A DNA stretch of 29,814 nucleotides. Origin: a virus. The number at the start of each line of letters is the position of its first letter. Positions within the stretch are counted from its first letter, which is position 1. Below the pieces are notes generated by a model. It saw nothing but the letters and a program-made list of their open reading frames with translations, was not told the origin of the DNA and made no database searches. The position numbers were made by a program, and so were the translations under genes. Where the stretch lies: positions 1-29,814 of the IMG/VR virus record IMGVR_UViG_3300010368_000065. One strand, given 5' to 3'. Below, one piece after another: positions 22,845-29,814 of this stretch.

Positions 22845-24382
22845 TAGGTTGTACTCTCGTTAAAGTTGGGGTTACTGAAGTGATTGGTCTTTATACCAAC
22901 TATCCGTTGAATGTAGGTTGTTTCGTCAATAAATTGATGCTCTACCTCTGTTAGTAAATACATACCTAATAACTTATTATCATATTGATTCTCTATATAT
23001 GCTCCTTGCCTGTCTACAGAGAAGAAAGTGCCTGTCTTTCTTAAGAGTTGACCCTTAATTATAATCTCTATAGCCATATTAGAAAACAGACTAGACTTTA
23101 ATAGCTTATTAGAACCATACGACTTCCTTATCTCCGCCGATTCCCCATACTCAGAAAAATTTGACTCAAACGTTTGATTCTCTTTTTGAAGATTCGTCAA
23201 GGGCAGGTTAGGGTAAGGCTTGTTATTGTCGCCTTTAAGCGGACTTACATATATATCACTAAACTTATCACGTACCGCTTTAGCGCTACTATCCTTAACT
23301 TCTATATTAAATCGTTTATTTTTAAAATCGTATGAATTGACAACCTGGGTCTTAATCGCTTTTTTATATTGCTCACCATCAGTATCAAAGAATTTATAAT
23401 TTAATACGTCACCCTTACTGCCAAATTCTAATGCACCTGCAGGCGCTTTTTTAGATGGTTCAATTACACTTGAATCATCGCTACCCATACCATTAATGGT
23501 AAAGTTCTCGACAAATAACTCACCGCCTACGTTTCTACTTTTTTGAAGAGCTTTACCGAATATACTCTCCGCACTCTGCAGAGTGTATTCACCAGTGTAG
23601 TTTGATTTCTTTAAAAATGAAAAGTCATTAGATGAACTATTACTCACGTGCCGGTCTAAAAGATAATTTAAATCGTCATGAGCTGTGTTATTAATAGGGG
23701 AGGAGTAGAATAGCTTTGATGCACCAGCCTCGAACTCTGAACTATTAATAACATTTCCACCATCTAGATTTCCATTTAATATAGCTTTTATACTATCCCC
23801 TGTAGTAGCATACCTATCCTCATTATTAGATTGTGCTGCTTCAACACCTTCCGGAGATGCTAGCTTACCAGTTGAGAAAAATGCTTTCTTCTCCTTTAAA
23901 ATTTCCTCATCTACATCACCGATATTAAAAAATTTACATTCGACACCATTAATAGTAGTATCACTACCTTGCTTGATAGTAAAAATATATCTGAGTCCGA
24001 ATGTTGTTTTAAAGTCCTTATCATCATTAGTAAACTCTGATAATGGGCCGTCGTCTATAGGTATAATTTCAATCTGAATAAAATCTCTACCATCTCCACG
24101 GTAAGTATACCCCTTTAATGGTGCGATATCGGGTTGAAATTCACGGTCTGTAGGATCAGTTACGAATCGCTCTAGAGCAGATTGGGTATTATCGAGAGCT
24201 ATAGAGCCCCTTACCCATGGGTCACGGAGATTGTCGATGAGCTTAAGTTCTTTGACTTCCTTCTTAGTTAAAGTAACCCTATCACCTTCTGGATTGAACA
24301 AAGTTACTTTAAATAGATACTTCTGTGTATCTATAATAGAGCTAAATCTCTCTTCATAAGAGGTATCGAAGTTATATCTCAT
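22844..24382 (-). CDS. Baseplate central hub protein (gp27/gpD-like)
   Basis: A 512-aa protein. The last ~70 residues have the strongest family resemblance. GQLLRKTGTFFSVDRQG (444-460) is the strand-turn seen in hub proteins of the gp27/gpD/VgrG type. MYLLTEVEHQFIDETTYIQR (474-493) is the following pair, whose pattern ends with I-K-T-N-H in place of the usual R-N. The N-terminal domain (KYLFKVTLFNP ... GSIALDN) fits the first tube-like barrel of such hubs. A trimer would connect the hexameric tail tube to the spike; the T4 spike gp5 is not in this window. It is longer than T4 gp27 (391) because of Ser/Asn-rich middle insertions (~170-300). It is coupled to gp53 upstream and to the unknown 288-aa gene downstream by TAATG junctions. 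Confidence 0.65.
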   Translation of the reverse strand: MRYNFDTSYEERFSSIIDTQKYLFKVTLFNPEGDRVTLTKKEVKELKLIDNLRDPWVRGSIALDNTQSALERFVTDPTDREFQPDIAPLKGYTYRGDGRDFIQIEIIPIDDGPLSEFTNDDKDFKTTFGLRYIFTIKQGSDTTINGVECKFFNIGDVDEEILKEKKAFFSTGKLASPEGVEAAQSNNEDRYATTGDSIKAILNGNLDGGNVINSSEFEAGASKLFYSSPINNTAHDDLNYLLDRHVSNSSSNDFSFLKKSNYTGEYTLQSAESIFGKALQKSRNVGGELFVENFTINGMGSDDSSVIEPSKKAPAGALEFGSKGDVLNYKFFDTDGEQYKKAIKTQVVNSYDFKNKRFNIEVKDSSAKAVRDKFSDIYVSPLKGDNNKPYPNLPLTNLQKENQTFESNFSEYGESAEIRKSYGSNKLLKSSLFSNMAIEIIIKGQLLRKTGTFFSVDRQGAYIENQYDNKLLGMYLLTEVEHQFIDETTYIQRIVGIKTNHFSNPNFNESTT

Positions 24383-24750
24383 TACTGTAATTGCTGTTTT
24401 ATGCTATCGATAGTAGGTTTTAAGTACTGCTTTTTAATATACTTTATACGACGACCACTTGCTATCTTAGCAGGGTTTGTGATATTATTCACTACCATAA
24501 TTAGCCACCATAAGTAGGTAGTACCGTAAATTCTATAGCTTAACGTTGTAATAGGTAGAGCTTCATTGTATGCTACTGCTGTAAACAGTTCATCATCGAT
24601 ATCATCAGGTAGCTTTATCTTCTTAAGAATATTATAATAGAAAAAATCTTTGTCACCTGTTTCATAGATCTTAAAGATATTCTCATACCTATACTGCTCT
24701 AGTATAGATAGATCAGTAATATCCTCTTGAAATTTTCCAAAGTCAGCCAT
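24382..24750 (-). CDS. 53: Baseplate wedge protein gp53
   Basis: A 122-aa protein. RIYGTTYLWWLIMVVNNITNP (from 73) followed by ASGRRIKYIKKQYL is the gp53 / LysM-like signature, comparable to the IYGNPQLYWVLLMCND segment of T4 gp53. It is shorter than T4 gp53 (196), lacking much of the C-terminal part. In T4, gp53 joins neighbouring wedges round the hub and is the last wedge piece added. The gene begins a three-cistron unit (gp53, gp27-like hub, unknown) joined by TAATG overlaps and preceded by an exact late promoter. Confidence 0.85.
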   Translation of the reverse strand: MADFGKFQEDITDLSILEQYRYENIFKIYETGDKDFFYYNILKKIKLPDDIDDELFTAVAYNEALPITTLSYRIYGTTYLWWLIMVVNNITNPAKIASGRRIKYIKKQYLKPTIDSIKQQLQ

Positions 24751-24755
24751 ACTAA

Positions 24756-24763
24756 TATTTATA
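24756..24763 (-). promoter_or_regulatory. Late promoter TATAAATA for the gp53-hub unit
   Basis: An exact 8-of-8 match on the minus strand, ending 5 nt before the gp53 ATG at 24750. No Shine-Dalgarno is present. Confidence 0.75.
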
Positions 24764-24794
24764 ACAGGTTAACTCTTATATCACCTATTCAGAG

Positions 24795-24802
24795 TATTTA
24801 TT
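24795..24802 (-). promoter_or_regulatory. Distal late-promoter-like element AATAAATA before gp53
   Basis: A 7-of-8 match, 39 bp upstream of the exact copy at 24756-24763. This is the same separation as the tandem pair before the 622-aa gene. Confidence 0.45.
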
Positions 24803-24806
24803 CACC

Positions 24807-26072
24807 TTAGGTCCGCGGCGGTAAGAGACTATCACTTGCAATGTCCTCTTTTGTCTTGTTACGTGACCTTGTAGGTAGGCCTTGTGTAGGTGCTTCTGCA
24901 CCGGTACCGCTAAAGGCGTCGAAGGTACCCCGAATGGGGTCTAAAGCGGCGTTTACTGTTAGTTTCGGCTTAGCTATATTAGCATATAAAAAGTTTCTGG
25001 TTTCAGCATTTAACCCGGTAACGGATATATCAAGCTGGTATGCGTCAGGTATTATTGTCTCAATAGAAGTTGACGCAGTAGAACTACCAGGTGATTGTAT
25101 AGGTACCTCTATCGTCATTTTTCTGCGTGAGCCTACAAATTTTACACTTAATTCCGAAATATAGGCATAAGGCATAAATGCGACACCTGGCAAGTGTAAC
25201 TCATACAGTACAGGCTGTTCAATTATACTTTTACTGACCCTACCAGGTGTGTTCTGGTAGATTAAGCCGAATAATAATTGCCAATTTCTAGAGATATCAT
25301 CAACAGATATGGTATTGAGGAGAGGTAATGTAAAACTCAAAGTCTTACCCTCATCTTTCATTTCAAATTGTTTTGCCTTTTCAATATAAGTACCTGGCTT
25401 TACTAAATTTGCGGCACCGGCAAGGCCCGATGCTAACCCAGCGAGTTTATTAGCAATTGGTGCTACGAGACCTTCATTAACCTGCCCGAAGGTGTTATTA
25501 CTCTTACTAAAGGTATCATCGAGGTATGGAAAATAGTAACTAAACCCGGTATTCTCAAGGCTATATAAACCTTCATATGGTTTAAGGGCGTTGTTTTGGA
25601 AGGTCGTCAACCCACCTAACTGTGTAGCCAGGTCTGAAAATTTATCTAGTATGCCGGCAACTGACTTACCTGCCTGATCAACAACGTTAGCTAGTCCAGC
25701 TCCTAATCCCAGTGTTCCTCCCTCCTCAGTGGGCACTGGCGCGCCAACTAAACCAGCTAACGTATTACCAGCGACTTTCGCAGAATCTACAGAAGCGAGA
25801 GCACTATACGCGAGGTTTGTGACCGTAGAGTTGAGTTTAACTCTTTTCTCAATCAATTGAAGCCGTGGTACATCGTTTCTTGAACTCTTCGGACTTACAG
25901 TCCATGGAAAGTCATCTACGATATTAATTGGATCCGCCATTTTACCTTGAGTGTACCCATCGAGGGTAGCTAAATCGGTTAAATCACCACCAGCGGCAGC
26001 GATACCTCCACCAGACCTTTCCAGTATGGGTAACGCTGGAGTACTACCTTCTTTAAGATGCCATAGATTCAT
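24807..26072 (-). CDS. Baseplate tail-tube cap protein (gp48-like)
   Basis: A 421-aa protein. The C-terminal half carries LHLPGVAFMPYAYISELSVKF (292-312), RKMTIEVPI (317-325), and then IIPDAYQLDISVTGLNAETRNFLYA (340-364). A PGV-F-x-P-Y strand and a P-(D/E)-A-(W/Y) strand followed by TRN are typical of T4-type tube cap/initiator proteins (gp48, gp54). These proteins have a tube-like fold and seat the first tail-tube ring on the hub. The N-terminal half is Gly/Ala/Leu-rich, with several helical stretches (near 95-150 and 200-222) that probably contact the tape measure or hub. Position between tape measure and gp53 agrees. gp48 versus gp54 cannot be decided from sequence alone. Confidence 0.6.
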   Translation of the reverse strand: MNLWHLKEGSTPALPILERSGGGIAAAGGDLTDLATLDGYTQGKMADPINIVDDFPWTVSPKSSRNDVPRLQLIEKRVKLNSTVTNLAYSALASVDSAKVAGNTLAGLVGAPVPTEEGGTLGLGAGLANVVDQAGKSVAGILDKFSDLATQLGGLTTFQNNALKPYEGLYSLENTGFSYYFPYLDDTFSKSNNTFGQVNEGLVAPIANKLAGLASGLAGAANLVKPGTYIEKAKQFEMKDEGKTLSFTLPLLNTISVDDISRNWQLLFGLIYQNTPGRVSKSIIEQPVLYELHLPGVAFMPYAYISELSVKFVGSRRKMTIEVPIQSPGSSTASTSIETIIPDAYQLDISVTGLNAETRNFLYANIAKPKLTVNAALDPIRGTFDAFSGTGAEAPTQGLPTRSRNKTKEDIASDSLLPPRT

Positions 26073-26078
26073 TATATA

Positions 26079-26086
26079 TATTTATA
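26079..26086 (-). promoter_or_regulatory. Late promoter TATAAATA for the tube-cap gene
   Basis: An exact 8-of-8 match on the minus strand, ending 6 nt before the ATG at 26072. No Shine-Dalgarno is present. Confidence 0.75.
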
Positions 26087-26107
26087 TTACGCGCGCATTA
26101 ATGCGGA

Positions 26108-27907
26108 TTAAACTGGTGCAGTTGGGAAAGATCTGCTATCTGCTACAGACATACCTGCGAATTGCATACTACTAGTACCTCCAATACTAGCTTGCTCAGT
26201 GGGGTTCAGTGAAGAGTATAGTAATTTTCCGAGCTCTATTAACAAGCTATTACGTTCCTCATCTAATTCGATTTGCGTTGCCATGTGGTCAGCATGCATT
26301 TCATGAAGATTTGCTAATAACTTACCGTTACTTTCAAACCCAGTCGCTAAGGTTGTTAACAGCGGACCACCTTCTTTCATAGCGTATATGGTATCACTTG
26401 GATTTGCTTGAGCTAATGCCCGGCCGTCTTTACTAAAGATAATACCATCATCGATTTGTGCGAGCGGTTCACCAATTATTGGTTGTCTCAGGCCTTTAAA
26501 CATTTTTGATTTTAATGCCCATTCACCTAATGTTGAAGTCTTATCACCCAACTGGTTTGCAATAAGTCCGCCTATAAGCCTACCACCTACGTCACCTAAT
26601 ACACCACCAACAATAGCACCAACTATGTTACCTGCTATTGGGACTGCTGATCCAATTGTACCTCCGAGAATAGCGCCACCAGCTCCACCAATAACACCAG
26701 TTACTGCTGTAATTAACCTTGTACCGACTTTTTCATTCAACTCATCATCATTAATTTCACCGAGCTCATGCTGCTTTACCAACTCTTCCACATCTTTATA
26801 TGTGAAAAAAGACTCGAGTATGGGTGCTAAAAGGGGACTTTTTAAAAGCCCTCTTACCAGTTTCAACGGTTTAACTTTTTGAATTGCGGCGCCTACTGGC
26901 TTTAAAACTGTATCCTTTGTAAATTTGAGTGCTCTAGTAGCTCCGCTCTTTACTGCCCCGCCTACTGCCGCGCCGGCTCTTCCAACCGCTTGTGCTCCGC
27001 CCCTTACTGCTTTTGCAGCCTTACCAACCTTATCACTTACGAGCTGGCCTGCCTTATTCCAAAAACCTGCTTGCTTCATAGGGGGCGGTGGCTTTGGTTT
27101 TGGTGTCGAGATAGATCCAGCTACCTTCCGAGCTATATCAGCTACTTTTTTCTTAGCCGCTTCCATTCCCTTCATGAGAGATGATCCAAACTTGGATATT
27201 CTACTTGCAATTCTTTCAAAGGCTCCGCCAAATTTAGTCGATATAGTATTAACTATTTCTTTAACTTTTGTACCGGCCTTTTCTATGCCTTTTTTGGCAC
27301 TCGTGGCGGCGCTACTGAGCCTATTACCTATACGGGCAGCCATCTCCATAACCTTTTTACGCATAGGTGCAATAGCCTTGCTCACAGCCTTACTCGCTTT
27401 ATCAAGTCGGCTAGTTACTCCTTTCCTAATAGATTTCGCCAAATCACTAATTCTAGTACCTATCCGTGATAATACATTCCCAGCTCTTACTGCAAACTTA
27501 TCAATTCTCTTGTAAACTTGTTGTAAGCCTGATACAAGACCTACAATACCTTGACCATCAACTAATGCCGCAAGACCTGCACCGACTCCTACTAATTTTA
27601 ATAGGCCCATTAGGTCACTATTATTTTTCTTTTGCTGTTTTTCTAAAGCTGCTTCAGTCTCGCGACCGAAAGCTCTAGCAAGATCATCTTCAGCATCAGG
27701 TCCAAAATTAGTAATTACAACATCTTTAGGCTTTTCTACAATCTCTCGTGGCCCTTGAGCTTCGCGCGGTGCAGTAGAGCCGCGCGATGTTGTTGATGCG
27801 CGCGCGCCCTTACCAACCTCTTTCTGAAGGATTTTTAGTTGGTTCGCCGTATCAGCTGATACTTTAGTTAGTAGCGAAATTGCTTCCGCAATAGTAGGTT
27901 CTGCCAT
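26108..27907 (-). CDS. Tail tape measure / baseplate hub protein (gp29-like)
   Basis: A 599-aa protein, almost the length of T4 gp29 (590). The composition is that of a tape measure: long Ala/Lys-rich amphipathic helices from ~130 to ~270 and ~285-350, a Pro stretch KPKPPPPM (270-277), and no cysteine. There are two hydrophobic regions: ~98-128, and a glycine-zipper block at ~398-452 (VTGVIGGAGGAILGG, then IVGAIVGGVLGDVGG) followed by LIGGLIANQLG. In tape measures such segments can enter the host inner membrane during DNA ejection. By the usual rule of ~0.15 nm per residue, a T4-like tail of roughly 90 nm is expected. It has its own exact late promoter and lies between the gp26-like hub genes and the tube cap. 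Confidence 0.7.
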   Translation of the reverse strand: MAEPTIAEAISLLTKVSADTANQLKILQKEVGKGARASTTSRGSTAPREAQGPREIVEKPKDVVITNFGPDAEDDLARAFGRETEAALEKQQKKNNSDLMGLLKLVGVGAGLAALVDGQGIVGLVSGLQQVYKRIDKFAVRAGNVLSRIGTRISDLAKSIRKGVTSRLDKASKAVSKAIAPMRKKVMEMAARIGNRLSSAATSAKKGIEKAGTKVKEIVNTISTKFGGAFERIASRISKFGSSLMKGMEAAKKKVADIARKVAGSISTPKPKPPPPMKQAGFWNKAGQLVSDKVGKAAKAVRGGAQAVGRAGAAVGGAVKSGATRALKFTKDTVLKPVGAAIQKVKPLKLVRGLLKSPLLAPILESFFTYKDVEELVKQHELGEINDDELNEKVGTRLITAVTGVIGGAGGAILGGTIGSAVPIAGNIVGAIVGGVLGDVGGRLIGGLIANQLGDKTSTLGEWALKSKMFKGLRQPIIGEPLAQIDDGIIFSKDGRALAQANPSDTIYAMKEGGPLLTTLATGFESNGKLLANLHEMHADHMATQIELDEERNSLLIELGKLLYSSLNPTEQASIGGTSSMQFAGMSVADSRSFPTAPV

Positions 27908-27912
27908 ACATA

Positions 27913-27920
27913 TATTTATA
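27913..27920 (-). promoter_or_regulatory. Late promoter TATAAATA for the tape-measure gene
   Basis: An exact 8-of-8 match on the minus strand, ending 5 nt before the ATG at 27907. It lies in the 20-nt gap after the preceding gene. Confidence 0.75.
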
Positions 27921-27927
27921 CATCACA

Positions 27928-28668
27928 CTACGATATAAATAGATCTGGGGTAATATCTAGTTGCTCATCGGCCGTGAGGTGGTTAGTTAGCACTTCTTCA
28001 GCGGCTCTAACCTTACCAATATAGTCGTATACAGGTCGTAACTGCACTGTATCGAGCTCCTTAATAATATCTATGCTCTTAGTATCTTTTCTAATTTCAA
28101 GAGTCTGGTCACCAATAGAGATGGCTTTAATAAATTTTAATGATTCAAAATGATACACGTCACTCAGAAGAGATTTAGCTGAATTACTCTTATACTTACG
28201 TAGAATAAGACCGTTAACGATATGGTCGTCATCCATTGAAGGTGGTGCAAGGTGAAATGTAATATCGTCAACTGTGACGCTTTCTGGTGCAACTTCAAGC
28301 TCAATACTCTCATTTCTAGTGAGCATCTTTTTGATATCGAAGTCTATACTATCTTCGGTAGTAACGATACCATCAATATATCCTTTAAGCGCGAGGATAA
28401 AGTTAGTTCGGTCAATAGTATTAAAGACGGGTTGATACTCACTAATATTCTTTTTAAGAATAGAATACATCACGTTATTAAATTCTAAGATAGCTATAAT
28501 AGGGCTGCCAGCACTTGATGTAATGTTTGCTACAGTTTCGATGATCTTAGATTGCTGTGCGAGTGTAATAGGAGCAATATCAATGCTACTCTTAAGTGTA
28601 GGTGAGAATACACTTATAACCTTTTTTGCTTTTTTAAGCTCTTGAATGATACTATTTACATCGGACAT
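27928..28668 (-). CDS. Baseplate hub protein, T4_baseplate (gp26)-like
   Basis: A 246-aa protein. The N-terminal region, VFSPTLKSSIDIAPITLAQQ followed by a helix, fits the T4_baseplate-family opening (a short 'PS-x-K' strand, then 'PLT-x-x-Q-Q-K'). NTIDRTNFILALKGYIDGI (~84-102) fits the following helical part in which one Asp and an I-L-x-L-R/K are conserved. The rest is helical with a short beta hairpin (VDDITFHLAPPSMDDD, ~133-148). It contains no cysteine and no membrane segment. The neighbour at 28677-29450 seems to belong to the same family. Family members act in assembling the T4 hub next to gp27 and gp29. The assignment rests on weak motif resemblance plus position upstream of the tape measure. 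Confidence 0.5.
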   Translation of the reverse strand: MSDVNSIIQELKKAKKVISVFSPTLKSSIDIAPITLAQQSKIIETVANITSSAGSPIIAILEFNNVMYSILKKNISEYQPVFNTIDRTNFILALKGYIDGIVTTEDSIDFDIKKMLTRNESIELEVAPESVTVDDITFHLAPPSMDDDHIVNGLILRKYKSNSAKSLLSDVYHFESLKFIKAISIGDQTLEIRKDTKSIDIIKELDTVQLRPVYDYIGKVRAAEEVLTNHLTADEQLDITPDLFIS

Positions 28669-28673
28669 ATATA

Positions 28674-28681
28674 TATTTACA
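28674..28681 (-). promoter_or_regulatory. Late promoter element TGTAAATA
   Basis: A 7-of-8 match to TATAAATA on the minus strand, 5 nt before the ATG at 28668. The octamer contains the TAA stop codon of the upstream gene (28677-28679). Confidence 0.6.
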
Positions 28682-29450
28682 CGCCACTATCTAAATTTCT
28701 ACTGTTTTCAGTCTCGGCTTTCGCCTCCTGTTCTTTAGTATAGAAATTTAAATTAATTTTAAGCTCTGGTAAAGTATAGTGTAGTAGATCGTTACCTTTT
28801 AAATTCAGACGCTGTGCGATACTATACTCAAATTCGTACATTTCCATTAAATCACTATTGAAAACCTCTCTTAGAAAGTATAGTATCGATGCATTATATA
28901 CATTGATTTCTGCTCCGTTATCTAAAATAGCCACACTACTCTTATCCCTGATATCGTTTATAATACTTGCGACCTTTATAATATGTATATCGGTCTCATT
29001 TAATATTAAGGTTTTTTCGTGTATTGAAAACTTATCTAAATCATTGCCATTTACTTCATATAGGTAATCTGCTACAGTCGCTGTAATATCCTTATTGTAA
29101 AAATACTCTGGTGTTCTGAATTTACACCCCTCGTATTCAAAAGCATCTTCATGAAAAATACCTATGCATAGGTCCTTTAATGAAAAATTGACATCTCTAT
29201 CGTCTATATTAAGTTTCAAGTCATTACCTAGTATAGAGTTTCTGATATATATTAATGCTTCAAATTTGTCGATAATATTGAGATTGAAACTCGATGATAT
29301 ACGTTGCGTAATCACCTCAAAGCAATTATTGATATCACCTAGTTCGTTAGAAAGGAGCATCTTACATATATTTTTATATTCTAGGTAAGATAGCTCTTCA
29401 AAGAATACTAAACCTCGCTGAAGAGGTATTGATAGTTGACTCGAGACCAT
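28677..29450 (-). CDS. Baseplate hub protein, T4_baseplate (gp26)-like
   Basis: A 257-aa protein. FFEELSYLEYKNICKMLLSNE (16-36), a spaced FEVITQRI, and IDKFEALIYIRNSILGNDLKL (60-80) fit the T4_baseplate pattern in which a catalogue of helices ends in 'D-x-E-x-L-F-L-x-I-R-x-x-S-x-G'. A Cys-containing loop (near 123-127, EYEGCKF) and helical C-terminal half follow. Its ATG overlaps the tail-tube stop codon (TAATG), so it is translated from the tube message. No late promoter precedes it. It may be the T4 gp26 counterpart, with the next gene as a second family member. This is inferred from motif resemblance and from the gene order between tube and tape measure. Confidence 0.5.
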   Translation of the reverse strand: MVSSQLSIPLQRGLVFFEELSYLEYKNICKMLLSNELGDINNCFEVITQRISSSFNLNIIDKFEALIYIRNSILGNDLKLNIDDRDVNFSLKDLCIGIFHEDAFEYEGCKFRTPEYFYNKDITATVADYLYEVNGNDLDKFSIHEKTLILNETDIHIIKVASIINDIRDKSSVAILDNGAEINVYNASILYFLREVFNSDLMEMYEFEYSIAQRLNLKGNDLLHYTLPELKINLNFYTKEQEAKAETENSRNLDSGV

Positions 29451-29814
29451 TAAAATATTTTATCAATCAAGTCGGGTAATGGCAAGTATAAATTATCCTC
29501 TAATGTATAGTGGGTGTATGCCCACCTGGTGTTATATGTCTCGAGTGCTTCACTATCATATGATAAATTTCTCGTATCTACACTAGTGGGTACGCAGTTA
29601 TAAAACTTCCAGACCTTTCTTGGCACCTGAGATAGTTTCTGAAATGATCTTGTGTACTGTACTATAGTTACATTAGTCTTAACATTTAGGGTCGAGTCCT
29701 CAGGCCTAGCGACCATACCAGCATGGGCACCTAAGATAACCCATGGCCTGACTAGACTATCAACGAATGATGTATTTGTCTCTCTAAAGTTTATGGTAAG
29801 TGGTGAGAATTTTG
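29450..29814 (-). CDS. 19: Tail tube protein (gp19-like), C-terminal part
   Basis: The frame continues without a stop to the end of the window, so the N-terminus lies outside; 120 codons plus the stop are present. An internal ATG at 29716 is not the likely start, because PWVILGAHAG precedes it in frame. The C-terminal segment VWKFYNCVPTSVDTRNLSYD, then YNTRWAYTHYTLED, matches the end of gp19-type tube proteins. There a 'W-x-F-x-N-x-x-P' strand and a 'L-S-x-D-S' turn lead into a final aromatic strand. Hexameric rings of this protein stack into the inner tail tube. The stop overlaps the start of the hub gene (TAATG). Its promoter lies beyond the window. Confidence 0.75.
   Translation of the reverse strand, partial: KFSPLTINFRETNTSFVDSLVRPWVILGAHAGMVARPEDSTLNVKTNVTIVQYTRSFQKLSQVPRKVWKFYNCVPTSVDTRNLSYDSEALETYNTRWAYTHYTLEDNLYLPLPDLIDKIF

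Noticed and set aside
26925-27515. 196-codon open frame on the plus strand opposite the tape-measure gene
   Set aside because: It is antisense to a clear tape measure. Its Ala/Leu/Pro/Thr-rich protein is simply the complement of Ala/Lys/Gly codons; there is no ribosome site or late octamer.
1-29814. tRNA genes, CRISPR arrays, insertion sequences, integrase or attachment sites
   Set aside because: No cloverleaf-like segment, spaced direct repeats, transposase motif or recombinase signature was seen; coding density leaves little room for them.

Overview
This window is part of the genome of a T4-like contractile-tailed bacteriophage (myovirus). It carries the tail and baseplate module and a receptor-binding (fibre/adhesin) cassette. 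The evidence is a set of T4-family proteins: tail tube gp19 (C-terminal part only), two gp26-like hub proteins, a gp29-like tape measure, a gp48-like tube cap, gp53, a gp27-like hub, gp25 and gp6. Further T4-type genes are clamp-loader gp44, a gp16-like small terminase, and a trimeric dUTPase. The late-promoter octamer TATAAATA or a close variant lies in front of almost every virion transcription unit, which implies a gp55-type late sigma factor encoded elsewhere in the genome. The DNA is AT-rich and gene-dense, with no gene-free stretch above 300 bases. The host cannot be determined from this window; an aquatic or marine T4 relative is plausible but is only my inference.

Layout: (1) 1-9263, plus strand. 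Large virion or adhesin proteins: a partial lectin-like protein, a small docking-type protein, a 1165-aa propeller/lectin-like protein, a 622-aa NHL-propeller-like protein and a cysteine-rich fibre ending in an S74 chaperone domain. Three smaller accessory genes follow: one unknown, one 2OG-Fe(II)-oxygenase-like and one ParB/Srx-fold-like. (2) 9272-19238, minus strand, convergent with region 1. Reading from right to left: gp25, gp6, a PKD-domain protein, two unrecognised virion proteins, another PKD-like protein and a collar-domain short tail fibre. These sit where T4 has genes 7-12. (3) 19292-21981, a strand-switching island: a plus-strand unknown late gene, then minus-strand gp44 with a translationally coupled 36-aa basic mini-gene and dUTPase, then plus-strand gp16-like small terminase. 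(4) 21978-29814, minus strand. From right to left: tail tube, two gp26-like hub proteins, tape measure, tube cap, gp53, gp27-like hub and an unknown protein.

The genes of regions 2 and 4 together build the tail: tube polymerising on the cap, hub with tape measure, wedge ring (6/25/53) and fibres. Region 1 probably provides host recognition. The most striking signal is regulatory. In nine cases the late-promoter octamer ends exactly 5 nt before the ATG, and in four more it ends 4 or 6 nt before. By T4 late-promoter geometry this puts the transcription start on the ATG itself, so much of the virion programme looks like leaderless mRNA without Shine-Dalgarno sequences. Downstream cistrons are instead joined by TAATG stop-start overlaps.
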